Assembly (NCBI GenBank): GCA_963580245.1
Contig: CAUZJO010000151.1
Coordinates: 1-11,337 of the forward strand
Direction: 5' to 3'
DNA from: CAUZJO01 sp963580245
GTDB taxonomy: Bacteria > Sumerlaeota > Sumerlaeia > MVZB01
DNA length: 11,337 nucleotides
The notes below the pieces were generated by a model. That model was not told where the DNA came from and ran no database searches. It was given only the letters and a program-made list of their open reading frames with translations. The position numbers and the translations under genes are program-made. Positions within the stretch are counted from its first letter, which is position 1; each line of letters opens with the position of its first letter. This document shows positions 1 through 9,173 of the stretch, piece by piece.

Positions 1-230
1 GGATATCCGTTCTCACGACCTGAGAAGGCAATCGACCGTCAACGATCCCGTGCCAACTCGACGGAGAACGGTGCGTTCGCCGAGGCGGTGATTTTGATTT
101 GTTATTTCCTGAAGTCTGGTGTAGAAACAGTGGAAGAGACTGAATCGCCAACAAGGGCGTCAAGGTAACAGGAGGCTCTAGCGTGGGGTAAACCTGTTTA
201 TTCTGACGCCAGTGGAGGCGAGAACTTGGC
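1..230. other. Lead-in region without a convincing gene
   Basis: I see no recognisable gene here. Frame 1 on the plus strand is open from base 1 to a TAA at 166-168 (55 codons), so it could be the 3' end of a gene that starts outside the window. The translation has no motif I recognise, and a frame of that length can be open by chance. No good sigma70-like -35/-10 pair was found ahead of the next gene: TTGATT at 94-99 has no -10 at a suitable distance. Confidence 0.3.
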
Positions 231-252
231 ATGAACCGTCACGAACCAAAAA

Positions 253-260
253 GAGGAGAG
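253..260 (+). promoter_or_regulatory. Ribosome binding site that sets the GH127-like start
   Basis: The purine-rich GAGGAGAG lies 6 bases before the ATG at 267. It is the best Shine-Dalgarno match near any start in this window. An in-frame ATG at 231 has only a GGAGG about 12 bases upstream, and using it would add 12 mostly charged residues before the signal peptide. The 267 start gives a normal short signal-peptide N-region. Confidence 0.6.
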
Positions 261-266
261 ACATCG

Positions 267-2249
267 ATGCGAGCAAGAAGCGTGATTAAGATATCGCTGG
301 GTGTGATCTATCTGTTGGCGGCGGCCACGGCAACGGCCGAGACCGCTCATGCGGCGGCCTCCGAGAAAGAGTGGCGCCACCCCGATCTTAAGGACATCCA
401 AATCACCGTGCCCCCCCTGGTGGGCGAGGTCTACGAAGCAGAGGTTCCCGACACGCTCGAACTCGGCAACCGGGCGGCCCTGGCCCTCAACGGGATTACA
501 CGCATGCTTAATCCCGAGTATTCTTACGCGCAGTACACCTACGCCGACTTGCGACACAATCCGCCTTACATGGCCATGGAGGCGGGCATCACCAATCTCA
601 ATCCAAAATGGATCGAGGCCTTGCCGCTGCTACGCATCATGTCGGGCAGCGTGCAGAATTCCGACATCGACCACCTCATGATCGAGGGGGTTTTTGAGAA
701 TACGGGTATCGACGGGCTGACCTACCAGCCCCCGGACCACCCCGGCGCGTTCTACGAGGATTTCTCGCGCGAACAGGCCCAACCGGCGGCCAATATCTTT
801 GGCGAGGGGCGTCAGTTGTTGACCTGGGCCGTGTGGACTCAGATCGATCCCGACAACCCGGTTTACCGCCAGGTCGCCGAACGCAAGATCCAGCGCCTCC
901 TCGAGATCACCGCCCGCAAAGGCGAGGGTTTATACTTCCGCCGAACCCAGGGCTACACGCCGGGCCAAGAGGACACCGAGAATCTGGATATCCTCGCCAT
1001 CACCGACCACGATGTCAAGGATCCAAGCTTCGGCATGGTCGGGACCGCCGTGGCGCACTCCGTGTCACCCGTGGCGATGGGGGCGGGCCGTTATTATCGC
1101 GTGACCGGTTACGAACCGGCGCTGGAACTGGCCCGCGGCTTGGCCAATTATTATCGTGATGACGGAAAGGCCATCGACGAGAACGGCCACTGGCACGGGA
1201 ACCATTTCCACATCATGGCGCTCGGCGTCCTGGGTCAGTTGGAGTACGCTTTGGCCGCCGGGGACGAGGAGATGCTTCAGTGGGTCCGCCGGGCTTACGA
1301 GTACGGCCGCAGCATCGGCGACCCCACGCTGGGCTTTTATGCCGGCATCCCGGCCTGCAATCCATGCGAATATAATCCCAACGCCGAGGAATGCGGTCAG
1401 GACCAGGACCGCCTGATGGTCGAACCGTGCTCGGTGGCGGACATGATCCTGATCGCGCTGCAACTGACTCGCGCCGGCGTCGACGATTACTATGAAGACG
1501 TGGAACACGCCGTGCGCAACTACCTGGTCGAGACGCAGGTCACCAACGTTGACTTCATCAAGGATTACCCCGAAGAGCTTTCCACGGGCGTGAAAAACCT
1601 CCATCAGGCCATTCTCGACGACGATCCACGCCGGTTGAATTACGATGACGTGGCCGAGCGCTCGATCGGTTCGTTCTGTTGCGCGAATCCTAATCAATGG
1701 TATCAGGGAGCGCCCGGTCCACACCTGTGCGGCTGCTGCATTGGCAACGCCGGGCGGGTGCTTTACTACGCGTGGGACAGCATCCTGGAGGACAAGGAAG
1801 ATGACCTGTGGGTGCATATGCTGCTCAACCGGGCCTCGCCGTGGGCCGATCTCGACAGTTATCTGCCTTATGAGGGCAAGGTCGTCGTGAAGATGAAACA
1901 GGCCAAGAACGTCAACGTCAGGATTCCCAGTTGGACGAACCATGATAAGGTCACGTGCAGCGTCAACGGCCAGGATCGGACGCCCGAGTGGGCGAGGGGA
2001 ACGTATCTCCGCACCGAGGGCCTCCAAGCGGGCGATGAGCTCGTCGTCCAATTCCCCGTTCCCGAAAAAACGCTCTACACGAACCTAAGAGGCAAAGAGT
2101 TCTGGATGACGGTGCGTGGCTTCACGGTCGTCGACCTTCAGCCGCACGCCGACGTGACGCCCATCTTCCAGCGTGATTTCTATCGGAAAACCAAGGCGCC
2201 GATGCGGAAGGTTCGGCGCTTGGTATCGAATCGATCGATTGTGTGGTGA
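267..2249 (+). CDS. Secreted DUF1680/GH127-like glycoside hydrolase (beta-L-arabinofuranosidase type)
   Basis: Exported protein of 660 residues from the ATG at 267. The in-frame ATG at 231 would give 672. Residues 1-29 look like a Sec signal peptide: Arg/Lys near the start, a hydrophobic core, and an Ala-His-Ala end before Ala30. The body is consistent with the (alpha/alpha)6 barrel followed by a beta-sandwich that is usual in this family, at the usual length of about 650. Two signatures support the call: E386-P-C388, matching the family's E-x-C zinc-ligand motif, and C488-G-C490-C491-I-G-N, matching C-A-C-C-P-P-N. In characterised GH127 enzymes these cysteines bind zinc and one is the nucleophile. 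The glutamates at 374-375 may correspond to the other catalytic Glu, but the spacing is about five residues shorter. Extra cysteines (C364, C367, C376 and C471-C472) are unusual. Overall similarity to classic GH127 seems low, so the substrate is unknown; arabinose-containing or other plant or surface glycans are the family's usual targets. It is followed by a membrane protein gene on the same strand 113 bases on. Confidence 0.72.
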   Translation: MRARSVIKISLGVIYLLAAATATAETAHAAASEKEWRHPDLKDIQITVPPLVGEVYEAEVPDTLELGNRAALALNGITRMLNPEYSYAQYTYADLRHNPPYMAMEAGITNLNPKWIEALPLLRIMSGSVQNSDIDHLMIEGVFENTGIDGLTYQPPDHPGAFYEDFSREQAQPAANIFGEGRQLLTWAVWTQIDPDNPVYRQVAERKIQRLLEITARKGEGLYFRRTQGYTPGQEDTENLDILAITDHDVKDPSFGMVGTAVAHSVSPVAMGAGRYYRVTGYEPALELARGLANYYRDDGKAIDENGHWHGNHFHIMALGVLGQLEYALAAGDEEMLQWVRRAYEYGRSIGDPTLGFYAGIPACNPCEYNPNAEECGQDQDRLMVEPCSVADMILIALQLTRAGVDDYYEDVEHAVRNYLVETQVTNVDFIKDYPEELSTGVKNLHQAILDDDPRRLNYDDVAERSIGSFCCANPNQWYQGAPGPHLCGCCIGNAGRVLYYAWDSILEDKEDDLWVHMLLNRASPWADLDSYLPYEGKVVVKMKQAKNVNVRIPSWTNHDKVTCSVNGQDRTPEWARGTYLRTEGLQAGDELVVQFPVPEKTLYTNLRGKEFWMTVRGFTVVDLQPHADVTPIFQRDFYRKTKAPMRKVRRLVSNRSIVW

Positions 2250-2254
2250 TCAAC

Positions 2255-2275
2255 CGACGCGGCCTCCCCGCGGCG
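2255..2275 (+). terminator. GC-rich hairpin after the GH127-like gene, weak terminator candidate
   Basis: Bases 2255-2262 (CGACGCGG) can pair with 2268-2275 (CCGCGGCG) around a 5-base loop, with one mismatch in eight. It begins 6 bases after the stop codon. There is no T-tract behind it, so it does not meet the usual intrinsic terminator pattern. It may only slow or modulate transcription into the next gene. Confidence 0.25.
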
Positions 2276-2362
2276 TGAAAGTCCCTCGGTTACGCGATTG
2301 GCGGTGACGATGATGAACTCTTTGCGAACCTCCGCCCATCTCCTTCTCACCCACCCCCGACC

Positions 2363-3928
<1,566 letters not shown>

Positions 3929-4054
3929 GAATTCAAGATTGTTAGACACGGAACGGCACTTGGCCTGACATCAGTCTTCAACGCCGATTCGCCCTCCGAC
4001 CAGGCTGTAGAAGCAGACTCGAATTCTGAGACGGCTAAAAGTGGGAGAAAGACA
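3929..4054. other. Convergent intergenic gap
   Basis: This short gap separates the stop of the plus-strand membrane protein from the stop of the minus-strand kinase. I looked for a bidirectional terminator. The sequence has A-rich and GC-rich patches and GAATTC twice (3929-3934 and 4020-4025), but no hairpin with a T-tract on either strand that I can support. Confidence 0.4.
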
Positions 4055-6076
4055 TCAAAAAGGGCTCCTGCCCGCCCGCCCACCGCCCGGGGCGCGATCA
4101 CCTCTGCGATGCAGAGGCAGATCACGTTCTTGTTTTCCCATTTCGAGGGCGTTACGCACGCTAAGAGGATCGAGCCGGTATTTGTAGTCTATATGAGAAT
4201 CATGATTGAGATTCACAACCTTAGAACAGTGACGCCGAACAAGTGCATAATTACGTTTGAGCGTGTGCACGTAGGCCAGTAACAGGTGAATCAAGACATT
4301 CTGCGGGTCCTTGGCCAGTTCGCTCTTAAGTTCCTCGATGCATTGATTGGTGAACATTATCATTCTGGCCTCGTCACCGCTCTTGGCGATCTTGAGGTCA
4401 TTGAAAACCTTTTCAATCTTTGGATTCTGACCCCGCAGCTCCAGCATGGCGATGTCCACGTCGACCGGCCCGGCCGGTCTGACCAGCGGCGTTGGGGACG
4501 GCGTTGGGGACGGCGTCGGGGAAGGGGTCGACGTCGCGGGCGTCTGAGTTGGCTGAGGCGTCGCGGGCGCGGGCTGTTGGGTCGGCTCGGGAGTCGCGGT
4601 GGGCGGCGGCGCCTCTACCCGATCGCGAGGGGCGGGGGTCCCGGACCCTACGAACGCCACGTACGCGAAGACCCCGACAACGGTCATGACAAGCAACACG
4701 CCCACAAACAAAAGCAGTTTGCCCAACCCGCGCCGGCCGGTCGGCTCCACCGGGGACCGGGGGGCGGCATCGACAGGGCCGGTGGCGGCTTGTTCGGGCG
4801 GCCATAACGGATCGAGCGCATGTCTGGTCACGGGAGTCGGCGTCGGGTTTGAGGGCGGGGGCGTCACGGGCGCATCGGTGGAGGCCCCAATCCGCGAATC
4901 GGCGAGCAGCGTGGATATTTGCACATCGTCATTGGTTTCAGTCTGAACCTCCGCCGCTCCCCCCTCGACCCGAAGCACCGGAGCCGAAACGGTTCCCGGC
5001 GCCCTCCTCTTTCCCTCTTTGGTGGTATCTAGCTCCTCCTCGATCCGATCGAGCATGGCGATGAATTGGCGGGCCGAGACTGGCCGGTTCGAGCGGTCGG
5101 GCTCGGTGGAGGTCCGGATCAATTTGCGGAAGGGTTCGGAAATCCGTTCGATGTCCAGCACGCGCGGCGCCTGGCCGGTCACCATGTGATAAAGGGTCAA
5201 TCCCAGGGCGTAGAGGTCGGTTCGCGGGTCGGAGTCGCGGGCATCCAGGGCCTGCTCGGGCGCCATGTAGAGGGGCGTGCCGATCATCATGCCGGTTTGG
5301 GTGTGCTCATGGCTTTGCGTGTCGGCGGCGATCCCAAAATCGCCCAATTTGATCATCCCGTCCTCAGCCAGAAAGATGTTCGCCGGTTTGACGTCGCGAT
5401 GGACGAACTGGTGTCGGTGGGCGTAATCGAGCGCCTGGGCGACCTGGCGCGCAACATGGATGGCCTCGCGCGGGTGGATCGCGCCTTTCCGCTTCAGCCG
5501 GTCGCTGAGCGTCCCGCCCGGATAATACTCCATGATCATTTGGAGCCCATCGGTCGTGCTGACGATGTCGAAAACGGTGGCGATGTTGGGGTGGCGCAGC
5601 TTGGCCCCCACGCGGGCCTCGAACAGGAACCGGTCGTGCTCGCGCTTGGAGGCCAGGCTAAGCTTGAGCACCTTGATGGCCACTGACTGATCGAGCGCCC
5701 GGTCGTAAACCAGGTATACGTTGGCGAAGCCGCCCCTACCGATCAGCCGCTCCAGACGATATCGCTCGCGCAGGCCCGCGGACAGTCCCCGGAGCGGATC
5801 GCCCGTCTCCGAATCCCCCGCGCCGACCCCGGCCAGGCCCTCCCGTTCGACGGCGGTCCGCTCCTCGGGCGAGGAACTCGCCGAGGGCCGGGTGGGGTGA
5901 TCCGTCCGCGGCGCGGTGGTCGGCTCATCGGGCTGGCCCGAATCGGACTTGCCGGGCTCGGAATCGGCGGCCGCCGGCGGCGTGCGGTCCTTAGGGTCGT
6001 CTGAGATGGATCCGTTCAATACCGTACTCTCAAGGGTCGCGAATGATGCGAAACAGTGCGCACAAGACCCCTCCAC
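4055..6076 (-). CDS. Transmembrane Ser/Thr protein kinase (PknB/Hanks type) with an extracytoplasmic C-terminal domain
   Basis: Membrane-anchored eukaryote-like kinase of 673 residues. Residues 25-100 are a disordered, Pro/Ser/acid-rich leader. The kinase domain spans about 106-350 and keeps the catalytic set: G-R-G-G-F-A-N-V loop (113-120), Lys135 in VAIK, Glu153, H-R-D-V-K-P-A-N (226-233, Asp228), D-F-G (246-248) and G-T-P-L-Y-M-A-P-E (266-274). It should therefore be active. A Pro/Thr-rich stretch (about 400-448) leads to one membrane segment (about 452-477). Outside lies a long Pro/Thr/Gln linker (480-535) with three S-P-T-P repeats, then a helical domain (540-650) with TPR-like amphipathic pairs and no named family that I recognise. 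The architecture is a receptor: an outside domain that could sense a wall or surface signal and a kinase inside. The start is doubtful. The frame allows GTG at 6076, but the first 25-30 codons have little third-position G/C and no Shine-Dalgarno, so a later start such as TTG at 6019 is possible. It is transcribed divergently from the C25 peptidase gene. Confidence 0.88.
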   Translation of the reverse strand: MEGSCAHCFASFATLESTVLNGSISDDPKDRTPPAAADSEPGKSDSGQPDEPTTAPRTDHPTRPSASSSPEERTAVEREGLAGVGAGDSETGDPLRGLSAGLRERYRLERLIGRGGFANVYLVYDRALDQSVAIKVLKLSLASKREHDRFLFEARVGAKLRHPNIATVFDIVSTTDGLQMIMEYYPGGTLSDRLKRKGAIHPREAIHVARQVAQALDYAHRHQFVHRDVKPANIFLAEDGMIKLGDFGIAADTQSHEHTQTGMMIGTPLYMAPEQALDARDSDPRTDLYALGLTLYHMVTGQAPRVLDIERISEPFRKLIRTSTEPDRSNRPVSARQFIAMLDRIEEELDTTKEGKRRAPGTVSAPVLRVEGGAAEVQTETNDDVQISTLLADSRIGASTDAPVTPPPSNPTPTPVTRHALDPLWPPEQAATGPVDAAPRSPVEPTGRRGLGKLLLFVGVLLVMTVVGVFAYVAFVGSGTPAPRDRVEAPPPTATPEPTQQPAPATPQPTQTPATSTPSPTPSPTPSPTPLVRPAGPVDVDIAMLELRGQNPKIEKVFNDLKIAKSGDEARMIMFTNQCIEELKSELAKDPQNVLIHLLLAYVHTLKRNYALVRRHCSKVVNLNHDSHIDYKYRLDPLSVRNALEMGKQERDLPLHRRGDRAPGGGRAGRSPF
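4488..4523 (-). repeat. Tandem 12-base repeat encoding S-P-T-P units of the kinase linker
   Basis: Three consecutive copies of GGCGTTGGGGAC (plus-strand reading). The first two are identical and the third has two changes. They encode S-P-T-P three times (residues 519-530) in the extracytoplasmic linker. Near-identical DNA suggests recent slippage expansion and likely length variation between strains. Confidence 0.75.
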
Positions 6077-6197
6077 GTATAACGTATCTCAGAACGCACC
6101 CCGCGCGGCAAGTGGGATCGACGCCGCCGGGACCGGAGCAACCCCTGACGGACGAGTCTTGAAACTTGCCCCCTGATGCGTTGCGCATTGATTTGTA

Positions 6198-6227
6198 TTG
6201 ACTTGTGGGCATCGAAACAGGTATTTT
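6198..6227 (+). promoter_or_regulatory. Candidate sigma70-like promoter for the C25 peptidase operon
   Basis: TTGACT (6198-6203, 5 of 6 to consensus) is followed after 18 bases by TATTTT (6222-6227, 4 of 6). It lies in the divergent intergenic region and points towards the plus-strand gene. It would leave a leader of about 120 bases. It is the best pair I found there, but such matches also occur by chance. Confidence 0.35.
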
Positions 6228-6262
6228 GCGACATTGGGTCATCGAATCGGTCAGCGTGTCTT

Positions 6263-6275
6263 GATCATGATGATC
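6263..6275. promoter_or_regulatory. Short dyad, possible operator
   Basis: GATCAT and ATGATC flank a single G, giving a 13-base near-perfect dyad in the presumed leader of the C25 operon, about 36 bases after the proposed -10. It could bind a dimeric regulator, but nothing in the window identifies one. Confidence 0.25.
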
Positions 6276-6282
6276 GATGGAT

Positions 6283-6303
6283 TTCCGGGGCGAATGCCCG
6301 GAA
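6283..6303 (+). promoter_or_regulatory. Leader hairpin upstream of the C25 gene
   Basis: TTCCGGG (6283-6289) and CCCGGAA (6297-6303) form a perfect 7-base-pair stem with a 7-base loop. It is about 50 bases before the annotated start and has no T-tract, so a terminator is unlikely. It could be an operator or an mRNA leader structure. Confidence 0.35.
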
Positions 6304-6355
6304 TAGACATGGAATATGAGTACGTTCATCAGGCCGGTCGGCGCAGGCTCGCACA

Positions 6356-9133
6356 ATGCCCCTCATGAGTTCCATCCCTTCCGCGATGACCGGATCTGAC
6401 GTTGCGCGAAGCCGCTCGGCGGCCCCCCCACTCCCCTGCCCCCGACTCTTGTCGAAATCCCGGGCCCTGCTCTTGAGTGTGATCGGACTTTACCTAGTCG
6501 TGACCATGGCCGCGTGCTCGAGCAAACCGCCGGCCGGTCTCGCCGGAGCGGTCAAAATCTCTTGCATCGACCGCGGGGTCTATAAGGTGGCGGGCAAGGA
6601 CCTGAAGGAACTGGGTGTCGATTTGAGGGCCGTCGATCCCGAACGGATGGCGTTGGTCCATTTGGAGGAATCGATACCCTTCCATGCGGTGGGCTTGGAG
6701 GATGGTCGATTCGGCGCGGGGGATGCGATCTACTTCTTCACCGAAGGCCTCCTGGAGGAAAACATCCCGATGTTTAACCTCAAGGAAAACTTCGAGAAGC
6801 CCGCCCAGTTATTCATGCTTCACCTCGACGCCTCAAAACATGAACCGAAACGGTTCGCCAAACGGATCGAGAAGACGCCCGCGCAAGATGATCTTCAAGA
6901 CTACCCCGTTTACTTGGCCGGCGGCCATCGGCATTACGAAGACGACCCGATCTGGGAATTCATCCGTGGCGGGCTTATACCCGGCCAGACGTGCGACTAC
7001 CTGTTCTGGGATAAGCTGACCTACCCCGCGACCGACAAGACGAACTCGGCGGTCACCGTTCCCTTTGTGATGCCCAGAGTTGATTTCTCCGACCAGATCA
7101 CGATGAGGGTCCAGTTAATTGGTCTGAGCGAGATCAAGGGGATCGCCCAGAATGTGCGACATCACGTACGGATTGACATTAACGGTCGCCACCAGACCGA
7201 AGTGGAATGGATCAATCCCGATCAGCATATCGCGGAGCTCACCGTGCCGCCGCGTACCTGCCGGATGGGCGAGAACAAATTGACCGTCACCCTGCTCAAA
7301 CCGTCCAAGACGGAAAAACTGGGAACGACCCGAATTGATCTTGACATGGTGGTGTTCGACTGGTTCGACGTGGATTTTAAGCAACGAACATACGTCTATG
7401 ATGACTATAACGAATTCTATATGGGTGAAGACGCGCCTGATGGGCAAAAGCAACAGGACCTGAAGCAGACCGAAGAGGGAAATGAGACCGTGACCGTGGT
7501 CCCATTTAGTATCCGCGGGTTTACGGACGACGATATCTTGCTCTTCGACATGACGGCCCAAGAGGTGGTTGAGGCGAAGCCTTTCAAGGAAAAAGCCTCG
7601 GAGGAGTGGGGCGTCAACCTCGAGAACCGCCCGGGAAAGACGACGCTGGTGGCCATGACCGAACCGCGAGCGTTGGCGCCCGAGGCGATGGAGAAGGTCA
7701 CGATCGGCAACCTATTTGAACGGCCCGTGGATTGCGACATGTTGATCCTAAGCAATCAAAAGTTCATGGGCACGCTCGCGCCGTTCATCGAGTGGAAGCG
7801 CAAGCGGGGCCTTAACGTGCACAGCGTCGACATCGTCGAGATCTTTAATGAAAGATCGGCCGGGTACGTCAGTCCGTACCCATTGCGGGATTATGTGGAG
7901 CACGTTTACCGCAGCCAGCCCGAACCGAAATTAAAGTACGTGCTGCTGGTGGGTGACTCCACGAACATCTCAAAGTATCAGACGTTCTTGCCATCGTATT
8001 CGTTTCTCTACAACGCCTCGCACACCAATGACAATTTTTTTGCGAATTTCGATGACCCCCGTTTGGTGCCCCAGGTGGCGGTGGGGCGCTTTTCGGTGCG
8101 CGAAACAGCCGAACTAGAAATCATTGTCCGCAAAGTGATCGACTATGAGAGCGGCAAGGACCGGGGCGCCTGGAATTCGCGATTGTTCATGATCGCCGCA
8201 TCCTCGGCTTGGGCAAGAAGCGACGTCTATAAGCTGATCACCGACTATGTACAACCTCATTATCTTGGGAGTTATCTAACCACAAAACAGGTGATGGCCA
8301 ATGAAGCGAGCCAAAACAAGCTCACGCAGGAGCTGAACAATAATTTCAATATCGGCAACCTCATTACGGTTTTCCTCGGGCACGGCGGCGGTACGGTTTG
8401 GGAAGTGGGGCCCGCCATGACCGGTCAGTTCCTGCGCGCGCATCTGTTTAACCAATCCCACGTCGAGGCGCTCACCAATTATTCCCGTCTTCCGGTTGTG
8501 TTTGCCTTGACGTGCTACACGAACAGTTTTGATAACCCTCACGTGGCGCGAACGCTTGGCGAGACGTTCTTGAACGCACCGGGCGGGGCCATCGGGGTCA
8601 TTGGATCGACCGCCCGAAGCGCCGCATACATGAACCTCAAGTTCGTCAACCTATTTCTTAAACATCTGCAAGAAAGAACATTTGAACGGCTGGGCGATTA
8701 CGTTGTCCAGGTCAAAGAGGATATGCACCGACGTGACGTGAATCAACTGGTCGTGCTACTGGGCGATCCGTCCTTGGAATTCAGCCTGCCCAAACCCGAA
8801 CTCACAATCAGCAATGCCACCATTAGCGCCGATTTCAAAACGTTGGGCTTTGATTATGAGTTGCCTGAAGCGGCGTCTCTGCCCGCCGAACTCAACGTTT
8901 TCGTCTTGGGCAACGAAGAGAAGTTGCTTCACCAATGGACTGAGACGTCCCAATCGCGGGCGGGCAGAATCGAATATCTCTCTGACAGGCGGCTTGCCTT
9001 CAGAAGGATGCGCATGGTCGTCTACCTCGCCGATGGGTCGGGGGTTAACTACTCAGGGGGTTGTCCAATCACCAATTCGGAACGAGAGAATCAGGTTGCG
9101 GCCGCCAAGGCCCTCAAGTCACCCGGGCCGTAA
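6356..9133 (+). CDS. C25 (gingipain/PorU-like) cysteine peptidase, predicted lipoprotein
   Basis: Protein of 925 residues. Residues 35-54 form a lipoprotein signal: a hydrophobic run ending in the lipobox-like M-A-A-C, with Cys54 as the lipidation site. The N-region is long, and in-frame ATGs at codons 4 and 11 may be the true start; none has a Shine-Dalgarno. Residues 68-150 (G-V-Y-K-V, then D-G-R-F-G-A-G-D-A-I-Y-F-F) match the N-terminal beta-rich region common to C25 proteins, including the PorU sortases. The catalytic domain covers about 460-810: Y-V-L-L-V-G-D-S, D-N-F-F-A-N, V-A-V-G-R-F, then G-H-G-G with catalytic His676, A-L-T-C-Y-T-N with catalytic Cys720, and L-G-D-P-S-L at the end. 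Both catalytic residues are present. About 815-900 look like a beta-sandwich. No type IX secretion C-terminal sorting domain is recognisable, so it is probably held at a membrane by lipid and faces outside the cytoplasm. Substrate unknown. First gene of a probable operon with a TPR protein (40-base gap) and an O-antigen ligase-like protein. Confidence 0.85.
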   Translation: MPLMSSIPSAMTGSDVARSRSAAPPLPCPRLLSKSRALLLSVIGLYLVVTMAACSSKPPAGLAGAVKISCIDRGVYKVAGKDLKELGVDLRAVDPERMALVHLEESIPFHAVGLEDGRFGAGDAIYFFTEGLLEENIPMFNLKENFEKPAQLFMLHLDASKHEPKRFAKRIEKTPAQDDLQDYPVYLAGGHRHYEDDPIWEFIRGGLIPGQTCDYLFWDKLTYPATDKTNSAVTVPFVMPRVDFSDQITMRVQLIGLSEIKGIAQNVRHHVRIDINGRHQTEVEWINPDQHIAELTVPPRTCRMGENKLTVTLLKPSKTEKLGTTRIDLDMVVFDWFDVDFKQRTYVYDDYNEFYMGEDAPDGQKQQDLKQTEEGNETVTVVPFSIRGFTDDDILLFDMTAQEVVEAKPFKEKASEEWGVNLENRPGKTTLVAMTEPRALAPEAMEKVTIGNLFERPVDCDMLILSNQKFMGTLAPFIEWKRKRGLNVHSVDIVEIFNERSAGYVSPYPLRDYVEHVYRSQPEPKLKYVLLVGDSTNISKYQTFLPSYSFLYNASHTNDNFFANFDDPRLVPQVAVGRFSVRETAELEIIVRKVIDYESGKDRGAWNSRLFMIAASSAWARSDVYKLITDYVQPHYLGSYLTTKQVMANEASQNKLTQELNNNFNIGNLITVFLGHGGGTVWEVGPAMTGQFLRAHLFNQSHVEALTNYSRLPVVFALTCYTNSFDNPHVARTLGETFLNAPGGAIGVIGSTARSAAYMNLKFVNLFLKHLQERTFERLGDYVVQVKEDMHRRDVNQLVVLLGDPSLEFSLPKPELTISNATISADFKTLGFDYELPEAASLPAELNVFVLGNEEKLLHQWTETSQSRAGRIEYLSDRRLAFRRMRMVVYLADGSGVNYSGGCPITNSERENQVAAAKALKSPGP

Positions 9134-9173
9134 AGTGGCGGTCCATGTTTGCGAAAGAATCACGGTCTAACTG

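Noticed and set aside
1..168. Open plus-strand frame entering from the window edge
   Set aside because: Only 55 codons, no recognisable motif, and such a length can be open by chance. It is mentioned only in the description of the lead-in region.
1065..2051. Long minus-strand open frame of 328 codons opposite the GH127-like gene
   Set aside because: It lies wholly opposite a gene with clear family motifs and a signal peptide, and its translation has no recognisable domain. It is an antisense shadow of GC-rich codons.
5066..5686. Plus-strand open frame of 206 codons opposite the kinase domain
   Set aside because: The minus strand here encodes all kinase catalytic motifs. The plus frame mirrors that codon use and shows no motif of its own.
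6075..6090. AT-rich stretch on the minus strand (TACGTTATAC) considered as a kinase promoter -10
   Set aside because: No acceptable -35 lies at 16-18 bases, and the hexamer matches are poor. It is not strong enough to report.
8034..8041. Run of seven T in a T-TTT-TTT slippery arrangement, considered as a programmed frameshift site
   Set aside because: The zero frame encodes D-N-F-F-A-N, a conserved C25 family stretch, and continues through the catalytic residues to a normal end. No downstream stimulatory structure was seen.
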